A DNA stretch of 64,000 bases. Origin: Colwellia sp. Lineage in GTDB: Bacteria; Pseudomonadota; Gammaproteobacteria; Enterobacterales; Alteromonadaceae. Numbering within the stretch: the first letter of the stretch is position 1; the number at the start of each line of letters is the position of its first letter. The stretch is from positions 54,225 through 118,224 of the forward strand of contig JABSOW010000013.1 of the NCBI GenBank assembly GCA_013215465.1, written 5' to 3'. A model generated the notes under the pieces. The model saw only the letters and a list, made by a program, of their open reading frames with translations. It was not told the DNA's origin and did not search any database. The position numbers were made by a program, and so were the translations under genes. Positions 35,319-44,392 of the stretch are shown piece by piece.

Positions 35319-36341
35319 ATGAATATAAAACGATTTTTTGCTGTTTTTAAAGCGCGTAATATCGAATTCTTCCGTGACAAATCATCATTGGGTTGGAACT
35401 TGTTTTTCCCTGTGTTGCTATTAGTGGGTTTCTCGTTTATTTTTTCTGGTGATGGTCGTTCTGCTTATAAAGTTGCTTGGGTGGATGAAATAAAAGGAAC
35501 TCAAGATATAACGTCGCAGCAGCCTTTTAAAGCAACTCGCTTTATTGATTTTATTGACTATAAAGATATTGAAATTGCCAAAGGTAAGCTTAGTCGTCAT
35601 GCCATCGATTTAATTATTGCTCATCACAGTATGCGTTATTGGGTTAATGATGAGTCGGCTAAAAGTTATTTAGTAGAAAAAATATTTAGTGATGAGCTTG
35701 AAGGTTATACTCGCTTGCAAACTAGTGGTAAAAAAATTCGCTATCTTGATTGGGTACTACCAGGCATATTAGGTATGAACATGATGTTTAGCTGCCTATT
35801 CGGTGTTGGTTATGTCATTGTGCGTTATAGAAAAAATGCGGTATTAAAACGTTTGAAAGCCACGCCATTATCGGCTTTTGAGTTTGTTTCTGCACAATTG
35901 TTTTCACGTTTGTTTATCGTTATGTTTATGTCCGTTATTGTCTATAGTGGTTGTAATCTACTATTTAACTTTTTTATGTTAGGTAGTTATTTTGATTTAT
36001 TAATCATTGGTATGCTAGGTGCCTTTTGTTTAATCAGTTTAGGTTTATTAGTAGCTAGTCGTAGTAAAAGTGAAGAATTAATCGGCGGTTTACTCAATGT
36101 TACATCATGGCCAATGATGATGCTTTCAGGCGTATGGTTTAGTTTAGAAGGGGCACCACCAGCTTTAAAAGTGTTTGCCGACTTTTTACCGTTAACGCAC
36201 TTAGTAGCAGGGGCCAGAGCAGTGATCACTGAAGGTGCGAGCTTGGTTGATATTAGTTATCACGTAAACTGTTTATTATTGATGAGTGCGATATTTTTAT
36301 CTCTAGGTGCCTATCTTTTTAGTTGGAATACTGAGCGTTAA
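35319..36341 (+). CDS. ABC-2 type transporter permease
   Basis: This permease partners the ATPase just upstream. The 340 residues have an N-terminal membrane segment (about 26-44), a periplasmic domain of about 100 residues, then five membrane segments with the ABC-2 signature region LNVTSWPMMMLSGVWFSLEGAPPALKVFADFLPLTHLV (about 257-294). It likely exports a lipid-like or small molecule, but the substrate is unknown. Confidence 0.87.
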   Translation: MNIKRFFAVFKARNIEFFRDKSSLGWNLFFPVLLLVGFSFIFSGDGRSAYKVAWVDEIKGTQDITSQQPFKATRFIDFIDYKDIEIAKGKLSRHAIDLIIAHHSMRYWVNDESAKSYLVEKIFSDELEGYTRLQTSGKKIRYLDWVLPGILGMNMMFSCLFGVGYVIVRYRKNAVLKRLKATPLSAFEFVSAQLFSRLFIVMFMSVIVYSGCNLLFNFFMLGSYFDLLIIGMLGAFCLISLGLLVASRSKSEELIGGLLNVTSWPMMMLSGVWFSLEGAPPALKVFADFLPLTHLVAGARAVITEGASLVDISYHVNCLLLMSAIFLSLGAYLFSWNTER

Positions 36342-36410
36342 TCGACAATAGGGAATAAATAAAATACACTAGTGGTCATACCTTTGCGAGTTTTTGATCG
36401 AGAATGTTTT

Positions 36411-37529
36411 ATGTCTGTTGTAATTAGTGGTACAGGGTTATTTACCCCGTCAGAAAAAATTTCCAATGATGAGTTAGTTAGCTGTTTTAATCGTTATGTA
36501 GATAAGTTTAATGGTGAAAATGAGCAAGCTATTAATCAAGGTGAAGTAGCAGCATTATCGCACTCCAGTAGTGCTTTTATCGAAAAAGCCTCAGGCATTA
36601 AAAGTCGCTATGTGATGTCAAAAGCAGATATTTTAAATGTTGATGTAATGAAGCCAACCTTTGTTGAACGACCAAACGAAGCCTTGTCTATGCAGGCTGA
36701 AATAGGTGTTTCAGCGGCTAAACAAGCGATGGCTGCGGCAAATAAAACGGCCGCGGATATAGACCTAATTATTGTTGCTTGCGCTTATACCCAGCGCTCA
36801 TACCCAGCAATGGCTATTGAAATACAACAAGCGTTAGGCTGTGATGGTTGGGCCTTTGATATGCTCGTTGCTTGCTCTGCTGCTACTTTTGGTATTATTA
36901 ATGCGGCCAATGCAATTCGCAGTGGTACGGCAAAAACGGTATTAGTGATTAACCCAGAAATTTTATCTCCACAGATCAATTACCGTGACCGAGATAGCCA
37001 CTTTATTTTTGGTGACGTTGCTACAGCTGCAATTATTGAAGATGAATTTACAGCGACAGGCGAACATGTTTTCAAAATAATTGCCGAGCAACCTATCACT
37101 CAATTTTCTAATAACATTCGTAGTAATATTGGTTACATGAATCAATGTAGTCCAGAAACGGCTAATGAAGTTGATAAATACTTTATTCAGCAAGGCCGTA
37201 AAGTCTTTAAAGAAGTATTGCCTATGGTCTCTAATTTAATTGCCAGTCAAATGGTCAAAGCTAATTTAGCTCCTGAAGATATCAAGCGACTTTATTTACA
37301 CCAAGCCAATATTAATATGAATAACTTTATTGGTAAGAAGGTGTTAGGTCGAGAGCCGACGACTGATGAAGCGCCAATTATTTTAGATGAATATGCCAAC
37401 ACCAGCTCTGCTGGCTGTATTATTGCTTTACATAAGCACCATGATGGTTTGAATTCGGGTGATAAAGCAGTGCTTTGCTCTTTTGGTGCTGGTTACTCAG
37501 CCTGTTGTTTGATTCTAGAATACGTTTAG
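36411..37529 (+). CDS. Beta-ketoacyl-ACP synthase III family protein
   Basis: KAS III enzymes condense an acyl-CoA with malonyl-ACP. From the ATG at 36411 the protein is 372 residues with the catalytic triad Cys155 (in LVACSAATFG), His297 (in LYLHQANIN) and Asn330 (in EYANTSSAG). The frame opens 13 codons earlier at GTG, but that extension lacks homology to the family start MSVVISGTGLF. It is longer than housekeeping FabH (about 317) and resembles the PA3286 type, which in Pseudomonas uses medium-chain acyl-CoA; that specificity is an inference. It follows the ABC exporter after 69 bases. Confidence 0.85.
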   Translation: MSVVISGTGLFTPSEKISNDELVSCFNRYVDKFNGENEQAINQGEVAALSHSSSAFIEKASGIKSRYVMSKADILNVDVMKPTFVERPNEALSMQAEIGVSAAKQAMAAANKTAADIDLIIVACAYTQRSYPAMAIEIQQALGCDGWAFDMLVACSAATFGIINAANAIRSGTAKTVLVINPEILSPQINYRDRDSHFIFGDVATAAIIEDEFTATGEHVFKIIAEQPITQFSNNIRSNIGYMNQCSPETANEVDKYFIQQGRKVFKEVLPMVSNLIASQMVKANLAPEDIKRLYLHQANINMNNFIGKKVLGREPTTDEAPIILDEYANTSSAGCIIALHKHHDGLNSGDKAVLCSFGAGYSACCLILEYV

Positions 37530-37541
37530 AATTAGGTAGCG

Positions 37542-37572
37542 AGTGACGAGTTATCAGTGATAACTCGTCACT
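37542..37572. terminator. Bidirectional terminator between the KAS III gene and dacA
   Basis: AGTGACGAGTTATCA (37542-37556) and its exact inverse (37558-37572) surround a single G. It lies between two convergent genes and is followed by TAATTT on the plus strand. Confidence 0.75.
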
Positions 37573-37597
37573 TAATTTAATGGTGCTATGCAATGGG

Positions 37598-38794
37598 TTA
37601 TTCAAAAAATTGGGCAAAAAACAATTTGATGTAATCCATTATTTTTGATAAAAAGCTGCCTTCATTCACTTCTTGTAACGTTACTAATGGGTATTGCGCA
37701 ATATCTTCACCATCAAGTTGTAAGAATAACTTTCCTACCACAGTCCCTTTGGCTAAAGGCGCGGTAAGTTGCTGAGTTAATTCAAAGTTTGCTTTTAGGT
37801 TTTTACGCTGTCCGCGAGGAATAGTAATTGGCGTATCAAGTAAAATACCTAAATCTACTTGTTTTTTATCACCCATCCAAATGCGATTAGTAGCAAATTT
37901 TTCACCGGCTTTATAAGGGGTGAATGTTTCAAAAAAGCGGAAGCCATAATTAAGTAGTTTTTTACTTTCTACCTTGCGAGCTCGCTCGCTATCCGCCCCC
38001 ATTACTACTGTGACTAAACGCATATCACCTTTAGTCGCTGAGGTAACTAAGCTATAACCAGCATTTGAAGTATGGCCAGTTTTCATACCGTCCACATTTA
38101 AGCTTTTATCCCATAACAAAGAGTTGCGGTTGTATTGTTTAATATTGTTATAAGTAAATGATTTTTGTTTATAAATAGCATACTCGTTTGGAACTTCACG
38201 GATAATAGCTGTGGCTAATGTTGCCATGTCGCGTGGGGTGGTCATATGAGAAGAGCTATCTAAACCGTGGCTGTTTTCAAAAAACGAGCTCGACATACCT
38301 AATTGTTCGGCATGGGCATTCATTAAATCGGCAAAAGCGCTTTCACTACCGGCAATATGTTCAGCCATGGCAACACAAGCATCATTACCTGAGGCAACAA
38401 TAATACCTTGGTTTAATAGATTTACTGACACTTCGGTGCCTACTTCAATAAACATTTTTGATGATTCAGGAAAGTTTTTTGCCCAAGCATTTTCGCTGAT
38501 CATTACCTGATCGGTATTTGATATGTTACCGTTTTCTAATTCTTTACCTATGATATAACTGGTCATCATTTTAGTTAAACTTGCTGGCGCTAATTGCATG
38601 TCAGCATTGCCCTCTGCGATTACCTTACCCGTGGTAAAATCGAGTAAAATAAAACCTTTGGCATTAATTTTTGGCGCATCAGGAATAATGGTAATTGCAT
38701 GGCTAATGGATGAAAAAGCCAACGTTGAACCTAAGAGGGTTCTGGCGATAAACTTGATAAATGTACGTGCAGGTTTTTGTAATTTTAAAGGCAT
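37598..38794 (-). CDS. dacA: D-alanyl-D-alanine carboxypeptidase (PBP5/6 family)
   Basis: DacA trims the terminal D-Ala of peptidoglycan stem peptides in the periplasm. The 398-residue protein has a signal peptide (about 1-33), the active-site SLTK (in APASLTKMMT), the SGN motif (in VASGNDACVA) and KTG (in DGMKTGHTS). The C-terminal beta domain ends in an amphipathic membrane anchor (FLSKIMDYIKLFFAQFFE). It is downstream of rlpA with about 170 bases between, in the usual rodA-rlpA-dacA order. Confidence 0.95.
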   Translation of the reverse strand: MPLKLQKPARTFIKFIARTLLGSTLAFSSISHAITIIPDAPKINAKGFILLDFTTGKVIAEGNADMQLAPASLTKMMTSYIIGKELENGNISNTDQVMISENAWAKNFPESSKMFIEVGTEVSVNLLNQGIIVASGNDACVAMAEHIAGSESAFADLMNAHAEQLGMSSSFFENSHGLDSSSHMTTPRDMATLATAIIREVPNEYAIYKQKSFTYNNIKQYNRNSLLWDKSLNVDGMKTGHTSNAGYSLVTSATKGDMRLVTVVMGADSERARKVESKKLLNYGFRFFETFTPYKAGEKFATNRIWMGDKKQVDLGILLDTPITIPRGQRKNLKANFELTQQLTAPLAKGTVVGKLFLQLDGEDIAQYPLVTLQEVNEGSFLSKIMDYIKLFFAQFFE

Positions 38795-38964
38795 AATTTT
38801 AAAGACATAACTTTTAATAATGAGGTGAATAGGAAAAGTGGTTTTTACAAAACTAACAGAAAGTATATCATCTCTATTATGCTTGGCTATGGGGAATTAG
38901 AGATAATTGTAAAAACTATTTTCTATCTATGTTCAAATCAACATCAAGGTGAGTTTTAGCAATG

Positions 38965-39783
38965 TTAAAGGCCTCTTAAGTAGGCGTTTGGATAACTGCC
39001 TTGTTTTAGCTCTCGCAATAGTTTATTTATTACGGTGTTATCTAAAATAGGACCTATTTGAATGCGATAGATGTTATTTTCTTCAGGGTAGTTAACCGTT
39101 TGTGAATGCTTTGTTGATAAAAAACTGGCCGTTTTTATTGCTAAGTCAAGCTTACTCGTGGCAAAAACTTGAATGTAGTTTTTTGTCAGTGCTAAGGTTA
39201 ATTGGCTATTCGTTACGGATTTTTTTCTGTTTACAACAATTGTTTGTTTACGTGGTTCTGTTTTATTGAAATTGGTGATGCTAGATATTTTTACTGTCGC
39301 AGTGCCGGTTTTTAGCATATCGAGCTTATAAGCGGCGCTGTAGGATAAATCAATAATACGTTTTTGATGAAAAGGGCCACGATCATTGACTCGAACGATT
39401 ACTGATTTATTGTTAGCCAAATTAGTCACGGTTAAATAGGTAGGCAAGGGTAAGTTTTTATGGGCAGCGCTCATGGCGTACATATCATAAATTTCACCAT
39501 TTGAGGTTAAATGGCCGTGAAATTTTCTCCCGTACCAAGAAGCGGTTCCTATTTCTTCAAAATTTTGGGCACCAGTTAACACTTGGTAATTAATACCACG
39601 TACTTGGTAGTTTTTGTTACCTCCTCGGCTATAAGCTTCTGCGCGTGGTGTAGCATCTTTTAATTCAGCTTGGTTGGGTAATCTACTTGGCGTGCTATCA
39701 TTTGTATGTTGATAGCGACCAGAGCTACAGGCTGTTAGCAGGGTAAGTAAAATTAATAATAATAGCTTGCATAGTGTGTCCAT
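38965..39783 (-). CDS. rlpA: Septal ring lytic transglycosylase RlpA (lipoprotein)
   Basis: RlpA is an outer-membrane lipoprotein that cleaves denuded peptidoglycan glycans at the septum. The 272 residues have a lipobox LLTAC (Cys19), a double-psi beta-barrel domain (about 75-170; GTASWYGRKFHGHLTSNGE and VRVNDRGPF), and a C-terminal SPOR domain (about 200-272; NYIQVFATSKLDLAIKTA). It is shorter than E. coli RlpA (362), mainly through a shorter linker. It lies between rodA and dacA. Confidence 0.94.
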   Translation of the reverse strand: MDTLCKLLLLILLTLLTACSSGRYQHTNDSTPSRLPNQAELKDATPRAEAYSRGGNKNYQVRGINYQVLTGAQNFEEIGTASWYGRKFHGHLTSNGEIYDMYAMSAAHKNLPLPTYLTVTNLANNKSVIVRVNDRGPFHQKRIIDLSYSAAYKLDMLKTGTATVKISSITNFNKTEPRKQTIVVNRKKSVTNSQLTLALTKNYIQVFATSKLDLAIKTASFLSTKHSQTVNYPEENNIYRIQIGPILDNTVINKLLRELKQGSYPNAYLRGL

Positions 39784-39902
39784 AATTTCTCTTACTTATA
39801 TATAATTTTATGGTAGTTAATGTCGCAGTTAGTGTTAATTTGAAGAGAGCGCGCAGAGTTGACGCGAGTCAATGAGCACGTTCGACAAAAATTCACTTAC
39901 CA

Positions 39903-41018
39903 TTAAATATGGAAGCGGCGGTGGGTACTAATGGCCATTAGCATGCCAAATCCGGCGAGTAATGTCACCATTGATGTACCGCCATAACTCACTAAGGGTA
40001 AAGGTAGGCCAACAACAGGTAATATACCTGATACCATGCCGATATTTACAAAGACATAAACGAAAAAGGTTAAGGTAATACTACCTGCTAATAACTTGGT
40101 GAAGGCGTGTTGGGCGTTAACTGCAATCCATAAGCCGCGCATCACTATAAACAGGTATACGCTAAGTAAAACCCCGACCCCTATCAAGCCAAATTCTTCA
40201 CTAAATACCGCAAAAATAAAGTCAGTATGACGCTCAGGCAGAAACTCTAATTGCGATTGTGTTCCTTGTAGCCAACCTTTGCCATCAACACCACCCGAGC
40301 CTATGGCTATTTTAGACTGAATAATATGGTAGCCGGAGCCAAGTGGATCTTGCTCGGGGTTTAAAAAAGTCATCACTCTTTGTCTTTGATAATCTTTCAT
40401 TAAAAACATCCATAATACTGGTGCGAATGCTGAGCCTAGCCCAACGCAAACAGCAATTAATTTCCAACTAGCGCCGGCGAGAAAAATAACAAAAACACCT
40501 GAGCTAGCAATTAACAGCGAAGTGCCGAGGTCTGGTTGCTTAGCAATAAGTAGTGTCGGCATTAATACTAAGATAAATGCTAATACGATAGTGGAAATTT
40601 TCACCGGTAAATTGTTTTGGCTGATAAACCAAGCGATCATGATAGGCACTATTAACTTCATGATTTCCGAGGGCTGAAATTTCATAAAACCTAAATCTAA
40701 CCAGCGCTGCGCGCCTTTACCAACATGACCAAAAAGTAATACTGCCACTAGCATTAATAGCCCCAATACAAAAACAGGTACTGCCCATTTTCGATATGAT
40801 AAGGGTGGAATTTGGGCTATTACTAGCATTACCACTATCGCTACGACTAATCTGATCGCTTGGCGGTAAACTATAGCCATGCTTTGGCCGCCGGCACTAT
40901 AAACAATGAATAGGCCAAGTGCCATTAATGATAGGATGCCAAGTAATAATGGCAAATCGATATGTAATTTTTGCCATATATTACGTATTTGTTGTTGCTC
41001 TTGGCCACTACCGCGCAT
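39903..41018 (-). CDS. rodA: Peptidoglycan glycosyltransferase RodA (MrdB)
   Basis: RodA is the SEDS-family glycan polymerase of the elongasome, working with PBP2. The 371 residues form ten membrane segments. SEDS signatures include KQPDLGTSLLI (about 161-171), a GRMITFLNPEQDP-like stretch read here as RQRVMTFLNPEQDPLGSGYH, and EEFGLIGV. The Asp essential for catalysis should be in KQPDLG. Its ATG shares bases with the end of mrdA (1-base overlap). Confidence 0.95.
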   Translation of the reverse strand: MRGSGQEQQQIRNIWQKLHIDLPLLLGILSLMALGLFIVYSAGGQSMAIVYRQAIRLVVAIVVMLVIAQIPPLSYRKWAVPVFVLGLLMLVAVLLFGHVGKGAQRWLDLGFMKFQPSEIMKLIVPIMIAWFISQNNLPVKISTIVLAFILVLMPTLLIAKQPDLGTSLLIASSGVFVIFLAGASWKLIAVCVGLGSAFAPVLWMFLMKDYQRQRVMTFLNPEQDPLGSGYHIIQSKIAIGSGGVDGKGWLQGTQSQLEFLPERHTDFIFAVFSEEFGLIGVGVLLSVYLFIVMRGLWIAVNAQHAFTKLLAGSITLTFFVYVFVNIGMVSGILPVVGLPLPLVSYGGTSMVTLLAGFGMLMAISTHRRFHI

Positions 41019-42994
41019 TAGTCGCTCTCTTGGATATGTGATGGGTGTATGTGTTGCTGTGGAGTTTTAGTCTTAAATTTACCTGGTGAATTATCAATGC
41101 TAGAGGTAATCACTCTATTGCCAAAATATTGATCCATAATTTGTCGGGCAACCGGGCCGGCATTGGTACCACCACCACCTTTAGCAACGTTTTCTATTGC
41201 CACAGCAACCACTATTTCAGGATTGTTAAATGGCGCAAAGGCGATAAACATCGCATTATCGCGTTTATTTTCTTGTGTTGTTTTTGCATCGTATTTTTCG
41301 TCTTGTTTAATACGGGCAACCTGTGCCGAGCCTGTTTTACCCGATGCATCATATTTAGCGCCTTTAAAAGGAGTATAGGCGGTGGCACCAAATTTTTGCA
41401 CTGTACTATGCATTGCCTCGAGTACTAGCTCCCAATGTTTTTTTTGTTTCAATATTAGCGGTGCTTGCTCTTCATAAATAACCTCTTCTAAAGTACTTTG
41501 ACTGTTCCCATCCTCATCTGTGCCTTGCTTTTTAGTGGCTTTTAAAAAGTGTGGCACTTTTCTTACCCCATGATTTACTAAGGTTGTTAGTGCTTGTGTT
41601 AATTGCAATGGCGTCACGGTCCAGTAGCTTTGCCCAATACCCACAGAAAGTGTTTCACCAGTATACCAAGGTTGATTATAACGTTCGCGCTTCCAGGCAA
41701 CACTGGGCATAATAGCTCTACTTTCTTCATGAATATCAATGCCGGTATAATCACCAAAACCAAAGCGCTCCATCATGGTACTAATTTTAGTGATACCAAG
41801 TTTAAAGGCTAACTTAAAAAAATAAATGTTGCAGGATTGTTCAATAGCTTTAGTTAAATCCACCCAGCCATGTCCCCATTTTTTCCAATCTCGATATTTA
41901 TTAGGTAAGCCCTCTAATTGATACCAACCAGGATCCCAAATTTTAGTACTGGGAGTGATCACTTGTTCTTCTAAACCTGTTAAAGCTAAAAAAGGTTTTA
42001 CTGTGGAAGCTGGGGGATATCCTTGTACGCTGCGGTTGATTAAAGGCAAGTCTTTAGATTGAAGTAATTTGTTATAGTTTTTGCTACTGATACCATGGAC
42101 AAATAAGTTACCATCATAGCTAGGGTTAGAGTACATTGCTAAAATGCCACCGGTACGTGGGTTCATCGCTACTACCGCACCACGTTTCCCCGATAACGCC
42201 CGTTTGGCAATCATTTGCAGCTCAATATCGAGAGTTAAGGTTAGATCTTTACCCTGTATAGGTGGCGTGTAATTCAAGGTGCGAATGATTCTACCTTGGT
42301 TATTTATTTCAACTTCTTGGTGACCTATGGTGCCATGTAATATTTCTTCATAATATTTTTCAATACCCAATTTTCCTATGCCATGGGTGGCCGCATAGTT
42401 TTCAGATTTACCTTGTTGTTCAAGTTTTTTGACATCTTTTCGATTGATCCGAGCGACATAACCTAAATTATGTGTGGTTAGTTCACTGAAGGGGTAATAG
42501 CGCTTTAAACGCGCATCGACAAAAATACCAGGAAATTTGTGTTGATTAACTGAAAATAATGCTACTTGTTGTTCACTTAAACGTGGCTGTAATTCTATTT
42601 GTTTGAAACGGCGTTTACGTTTGGCCGCTTTAAAAAACTTTACTTGCCTGTCGGCACTAATATCGAGTAGTTTGCTTATTTTTTCAATATTAGCTTTTAG
42701 ATTGTCAACTTCCTCAGGAATTACCGCTAGGCTATAAACTGGTTTGTTATCAGCAAGAATAACGCCGTTGCGATCATAAATTAAGCCGCGGTTTGGCGCT
42801 ACCGGTAATAACTTTATCCGATTTGAATTAGAGCGTGTTTGGTATTTTTCAAAGGAGTCCACTTGTAAGGAGTAGATATTGCTAAATAATATTAATAGCA
42901 GTAATAAAACACCGACAAAGGCAATAAAAGTACGGCGAGCAAATAAATTAGCCTCTGCGCTATGATTGCGAATAACAATGCGACGAGGTGCCAT
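41018..42994 (-). CDS. mrdA: Penicillin-binding protein 2 (MrdA)
   Basis: PBP2 is the elongasome transpeptidase. From the ATG at 42994 the 658-residue chain has one membrane segment (about 22-42), the pedestal domain and a transpeptidase domain with the active-site STVK (in YPPASTVKPF), SxN (SCN in EQSCNIYF) and KTG (in ASGKTGSAQ). The longest frame adds one TTG codon; the ATG is better, having AAAGAG upstream. Its start shares the A of a preceding 40-codon ORF stop (TGATG). The first 20 codons are tandemly repeated twice upstream, which is highly unusual. rodA overlaps by one base. Confidence 0.95.
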   Translation of the reverse strand: MAPRRIVIRNHSAEANLFARRTFIAFVGVLLLLLILFSNIYSLQVDSFEKYQTRSNSNRIKLLPVAPNRGLIYDRNGVILADNKPVYSLAVIPEEVDNLKANIEKISKLLDISADRQVKFFKAAKRKRRFKQIELQPRLSEQQVALFSVNQHKFPGIFVDARLKRYYPFSELTTHNLGYVARINRKDVKKLEQQGKSENYAATHGIGKLGIEKYYEEILHGTIGHQEVEINNQGRIIRTLNYTPPIQGKDLTLTLDIELQMIAKRALSGKRGAVVAMNPRTGGILAMYSNPSYDGNLFVHGISSKNYNKLLQSKDLPLINRSVQGYPPASTVKPFLALTGLEEQVITPSTKIWDPGWYQLEGLPNKYRDWKKWGHGWVDLTKAIEQSCNIYFFKLAFKLGITKISTMMERFGFGDYTGIDIHEESRAIMPSVAWKRERYNQPWYTGETLSVGIGQSYWTVTPLQLTQALTTLVNHGVRKVPHFLKATKKQGTDEDGNSQSTLEEVIYEEQAPLILKQKKHWELVLEAMHSTVQKFGATAYTPFKGAKYDASGKTGSAQVARIKQDEKYDAKTTQENKRDNAMFIAFAPFNNPEIVVAVAIENVAKGGGGTNAGPVARQIMDQYFGNRVITSSIDNSPGKFKTKTPQQHIHPSHIQESD

Positions 42995-43116
42995 CAACTA
43001 TGCTCTTTATCTTGGTTAAACAGAGTCGAGCTAAAAGTAATGACAAGTGAAAATAAATTAGCCTCAGCACCCTTACTACAGATATTATTGCGAATAACAA
43101 TGCGACGAGGTGCCAT
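42994..43116 (-). CDS. 40-residue leader ORF 2, duplicate of the mrdA start region
   Basis: This ORF encodes MAPRRIVIRN-NICSKGAEAN-LFSLVITFSS-TLFNQDKEHS. Its first ten residues equal the start of MrdA, and GAEANLF matches SAEANLF further on; after that it runs into its own tail. The stop TGA shares its A with the mrdA ATG, and the ATG shares its A with the stop of leader ORF 1. AAAGAG precedes the start, exactly as for mrdA. Whether the peptide has a function or only the act of translation matters is unknown. Confidence 0.5.
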   Translation of the reverse strand: MAPRRIVIRNNICSKGAEANLFSLVITFSSTLFNQDKEHS

Positions 43117-43238
43117 TAACTATGCTCTTTATCTTGGTTAAATAGAGTCGAGCTAAAAGTAATGACAAGCGCAAGCAAATTAGCCTCAGCACTCTTGGTG
43201 GAGATAGTATTACCAATAATAATGCGTCGAGGTGCCAT
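43116..43238 (-). CDS. 40-residue leader ORF 1, older duplicate of the mrdA start region
   Basis: This ORF encodes MAPRRIIIGN-TISTKSAEAN-LLALVITFSS-TLFNQDKEHS, closely related to leader ORF 2. The last 17 codons are identical in amino-acid sequence, while the first half has several replacements. It starts 12 bases after the rlmH stop with AAAGAG upstream. Its TAA overlaps the next ATG. Starts of ORF 1, ORF 2 and mrdA are exactly 122 bases apart, so each lies in a different frame. Confidence 0.5.
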   Translation of the reverse strand: MAPRRIIIGNTISTKSAEANLLALVITFSSTLFNQDKEHS

Positions 43239-43250
43239 CAACTATGCTCT

Positions 43251-43721
43251 TTATTCTCTATGGTAAGGGTGGTTAGTATTAATGCTCCATGCTCGATATA
43301 AACTTTCGCCAATGAGAATTCTAACCATGGGGTGGGGTAAAGTCAGTGGCGATAAAGACCATTTTTGTTCACTAGCTTTGATACAAGCAGGGGCTAAACC
43401 TTCAGGGCCACCAACTAATAGTGCTACATCTCTGCCATCGAACTGCCAACGTTCAAGCTGTTTAGCCAGCTGTGGTGTAGTCCAAGCTTTACCTTCTACT
43501 TCTAAAGTAACAATACGGCTGCCTTTAGGAATAGCAGCTAATAATTGTTCGCCTTCTTTTTCTAAAATACGGGTGATATCGGCATTTTTTCCGCGTTTTC
43601 CCGCAGCAATCTCTATTAAATTAAAAGACAGATCACGAGGAAATCGTCGAGCATATTCATTAAAACCTTGAGTGACCCAAGTTGGCATTTTTGTGCCAAC
43701 TGCGTATAACGTTAATTTCAT
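43251..43721 (-). CDS. rlmH: 23S rRNA (pseudouridine1915-N3)-methyltransferase RlmH
   Basis: RlmH methylates pseudouridine 1915 in helix 69 of 23S rRNA in assembled 70S ribosomes. The 156-residue SPOUT enzyme has the SAM-binding region LLVGGPEGL (about 101-109) and the C-terminal signature [26 protein letters not shown], ending HPYHRE. E. coli RlmH has 155 residues. It lies between rsfS and the mrdA leader repeats, in the conserved rsfS-rlmH-mrdA order. Confidence 0.95.
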   Translation of the reverse strand: MKLTLYAVGTKMPTWVTQGFNEYARRFPRDLSFNLIEIAAGKRGKNADITRILEKEGEQLLAAIPKGSRIVTLEVEGKAWTTPQLAKQLERWQFDGRDVALLVGGPEGLAPACIKASEQKWSLSPLTLPHPMVRILIGESLYRAWSINTNHPYHRE

Positions 43722-43851
43722 AAATAAATTGATTACATCTGTAATTAAAATAAATAAGGCACATAATGTGACTAAACAATATTGATTTTATGACATCGTT
43801 GAGCTGATCGCATAAGGAGAAGAGACTAGAGTAGGCGTTTGATTAACCAAT

Positions 43852-43893
43852 AGCTCACTATTGCAAGTGAGACCAACCCAACTATAGTGAGCT
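43852..43893 (-). other. Alternative hairpins between rsfS and rlmH
   Basis: AGCTCACTAT (43852-43861) can pair with ATAGTGAGCT (43884-43893). The inner part CTCACT (43854-43859) can instead pair with AGTGAG (43866-43871). The two pairings exclude each other. No T tract follows on the minus strand, so this is not a plain terminator. Confidence 0.4.
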
Positions 43894-43905
43894 TTTAACC
43901 AGAGA

Positions 43906-44226
43906 TTATTCGCCCCACAGTTGCTCTAAATTATACTTATCACGTTGTTCGTTAGTCATTACATGAACAATAATATCGCCTAAATCAACTAATGCCCATT
44001 CGCCAACATCGTTACCTTCCATGCCACGTGGTTCAACCCCAGCAGCTCTACATTCCATTGCCACTGATTGTGCGATTGATTTTACATGGCGGTTTGAGTT
44101 ACCTGAGCAAATAATCATATAGTCGGCAAAATTGGCTTTGTCGCTAATGTTTAGAGAGATAATCTCTCTGCCTTTCATGTCTTCGAGTTTTTCAATTACA
44201 AATGCGTTAAGTGCTTCGGTTTGCAA
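43906..44226 (-). CDS. rsfS: Ribosome silencing factor RsfS
   Basis: RsfS binds ribosomal protein L14 and blocks subunit joining in starved cells. The 106-residue protein has the family motifs ADYMIICSGNSNRHVKSIA (about 31-49) and GEWALVDLGDIIVHVM (about 75-90). It is in the conserved nadD-rsfS-rlmH order and separated from rlmH by 184 bases with hairpins. Confidence 0.95.
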   Translation of the reverse strand: MQTEALNAFVIEKLEDMKGREIISLNISDKANFADYMIICSGNSNRHVKSIAQSVAMECRAAGVEPRGMEGNDVGEWALVDLGDIIVHVMTNEQRDKYNLEQLWGE

Positions 44227-44306
44227 GGGGTTCTTCCTCTATTTGAGTTAATTTTTCACAGTGCCTTAAGTTAAGTTAAGCACAATCTGTGAATATTAAC
44301 ATTAAT

Positions 44307-44376
44307 ACCAATACGAATAAATATGTGATCATTCTAAATGAGTTAAATATTTGCTCACTCACTTAACCGTATTGGT
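44307..44376. repeat. Interspersed inverted-repeat element with ACCAATACG ends
   Basis: ACCAATACG (44307-44315) and its exact inverse CGTATTGGT (44368-44376) bound a 70-base element between rsfS and nadD. An inner pair TGAG/CTCA flanks TTAAATATTTG. It shares the ACCAAT terminus with the element at 34241-34288. It may be a non-autonomous repeat family spread through intergenic regions. Confidence 0.55.
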
Positions 44377-44392
44377 TTAGTTTGCTGATAAG

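Larger units (their letters stand above)
42980..43251 (-). repeat. 122-bp tandem repeat of the mrdA translation initiation region
   Basis: Two complete 122-base units precede the genuine mrdA start. Each holds the ribosome binding site, ATG and about 60 bases of early mrdA coding sequence, plus a 52-base tail ending GATAAAGAGCATAGTT. The tail after rlmH (AATAAAGAGCATAGTTGATGG) carries the same junction. The tails of the two units are almost identical, whereas the mrdA-like parts have diverged. Confidence 0.9.
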
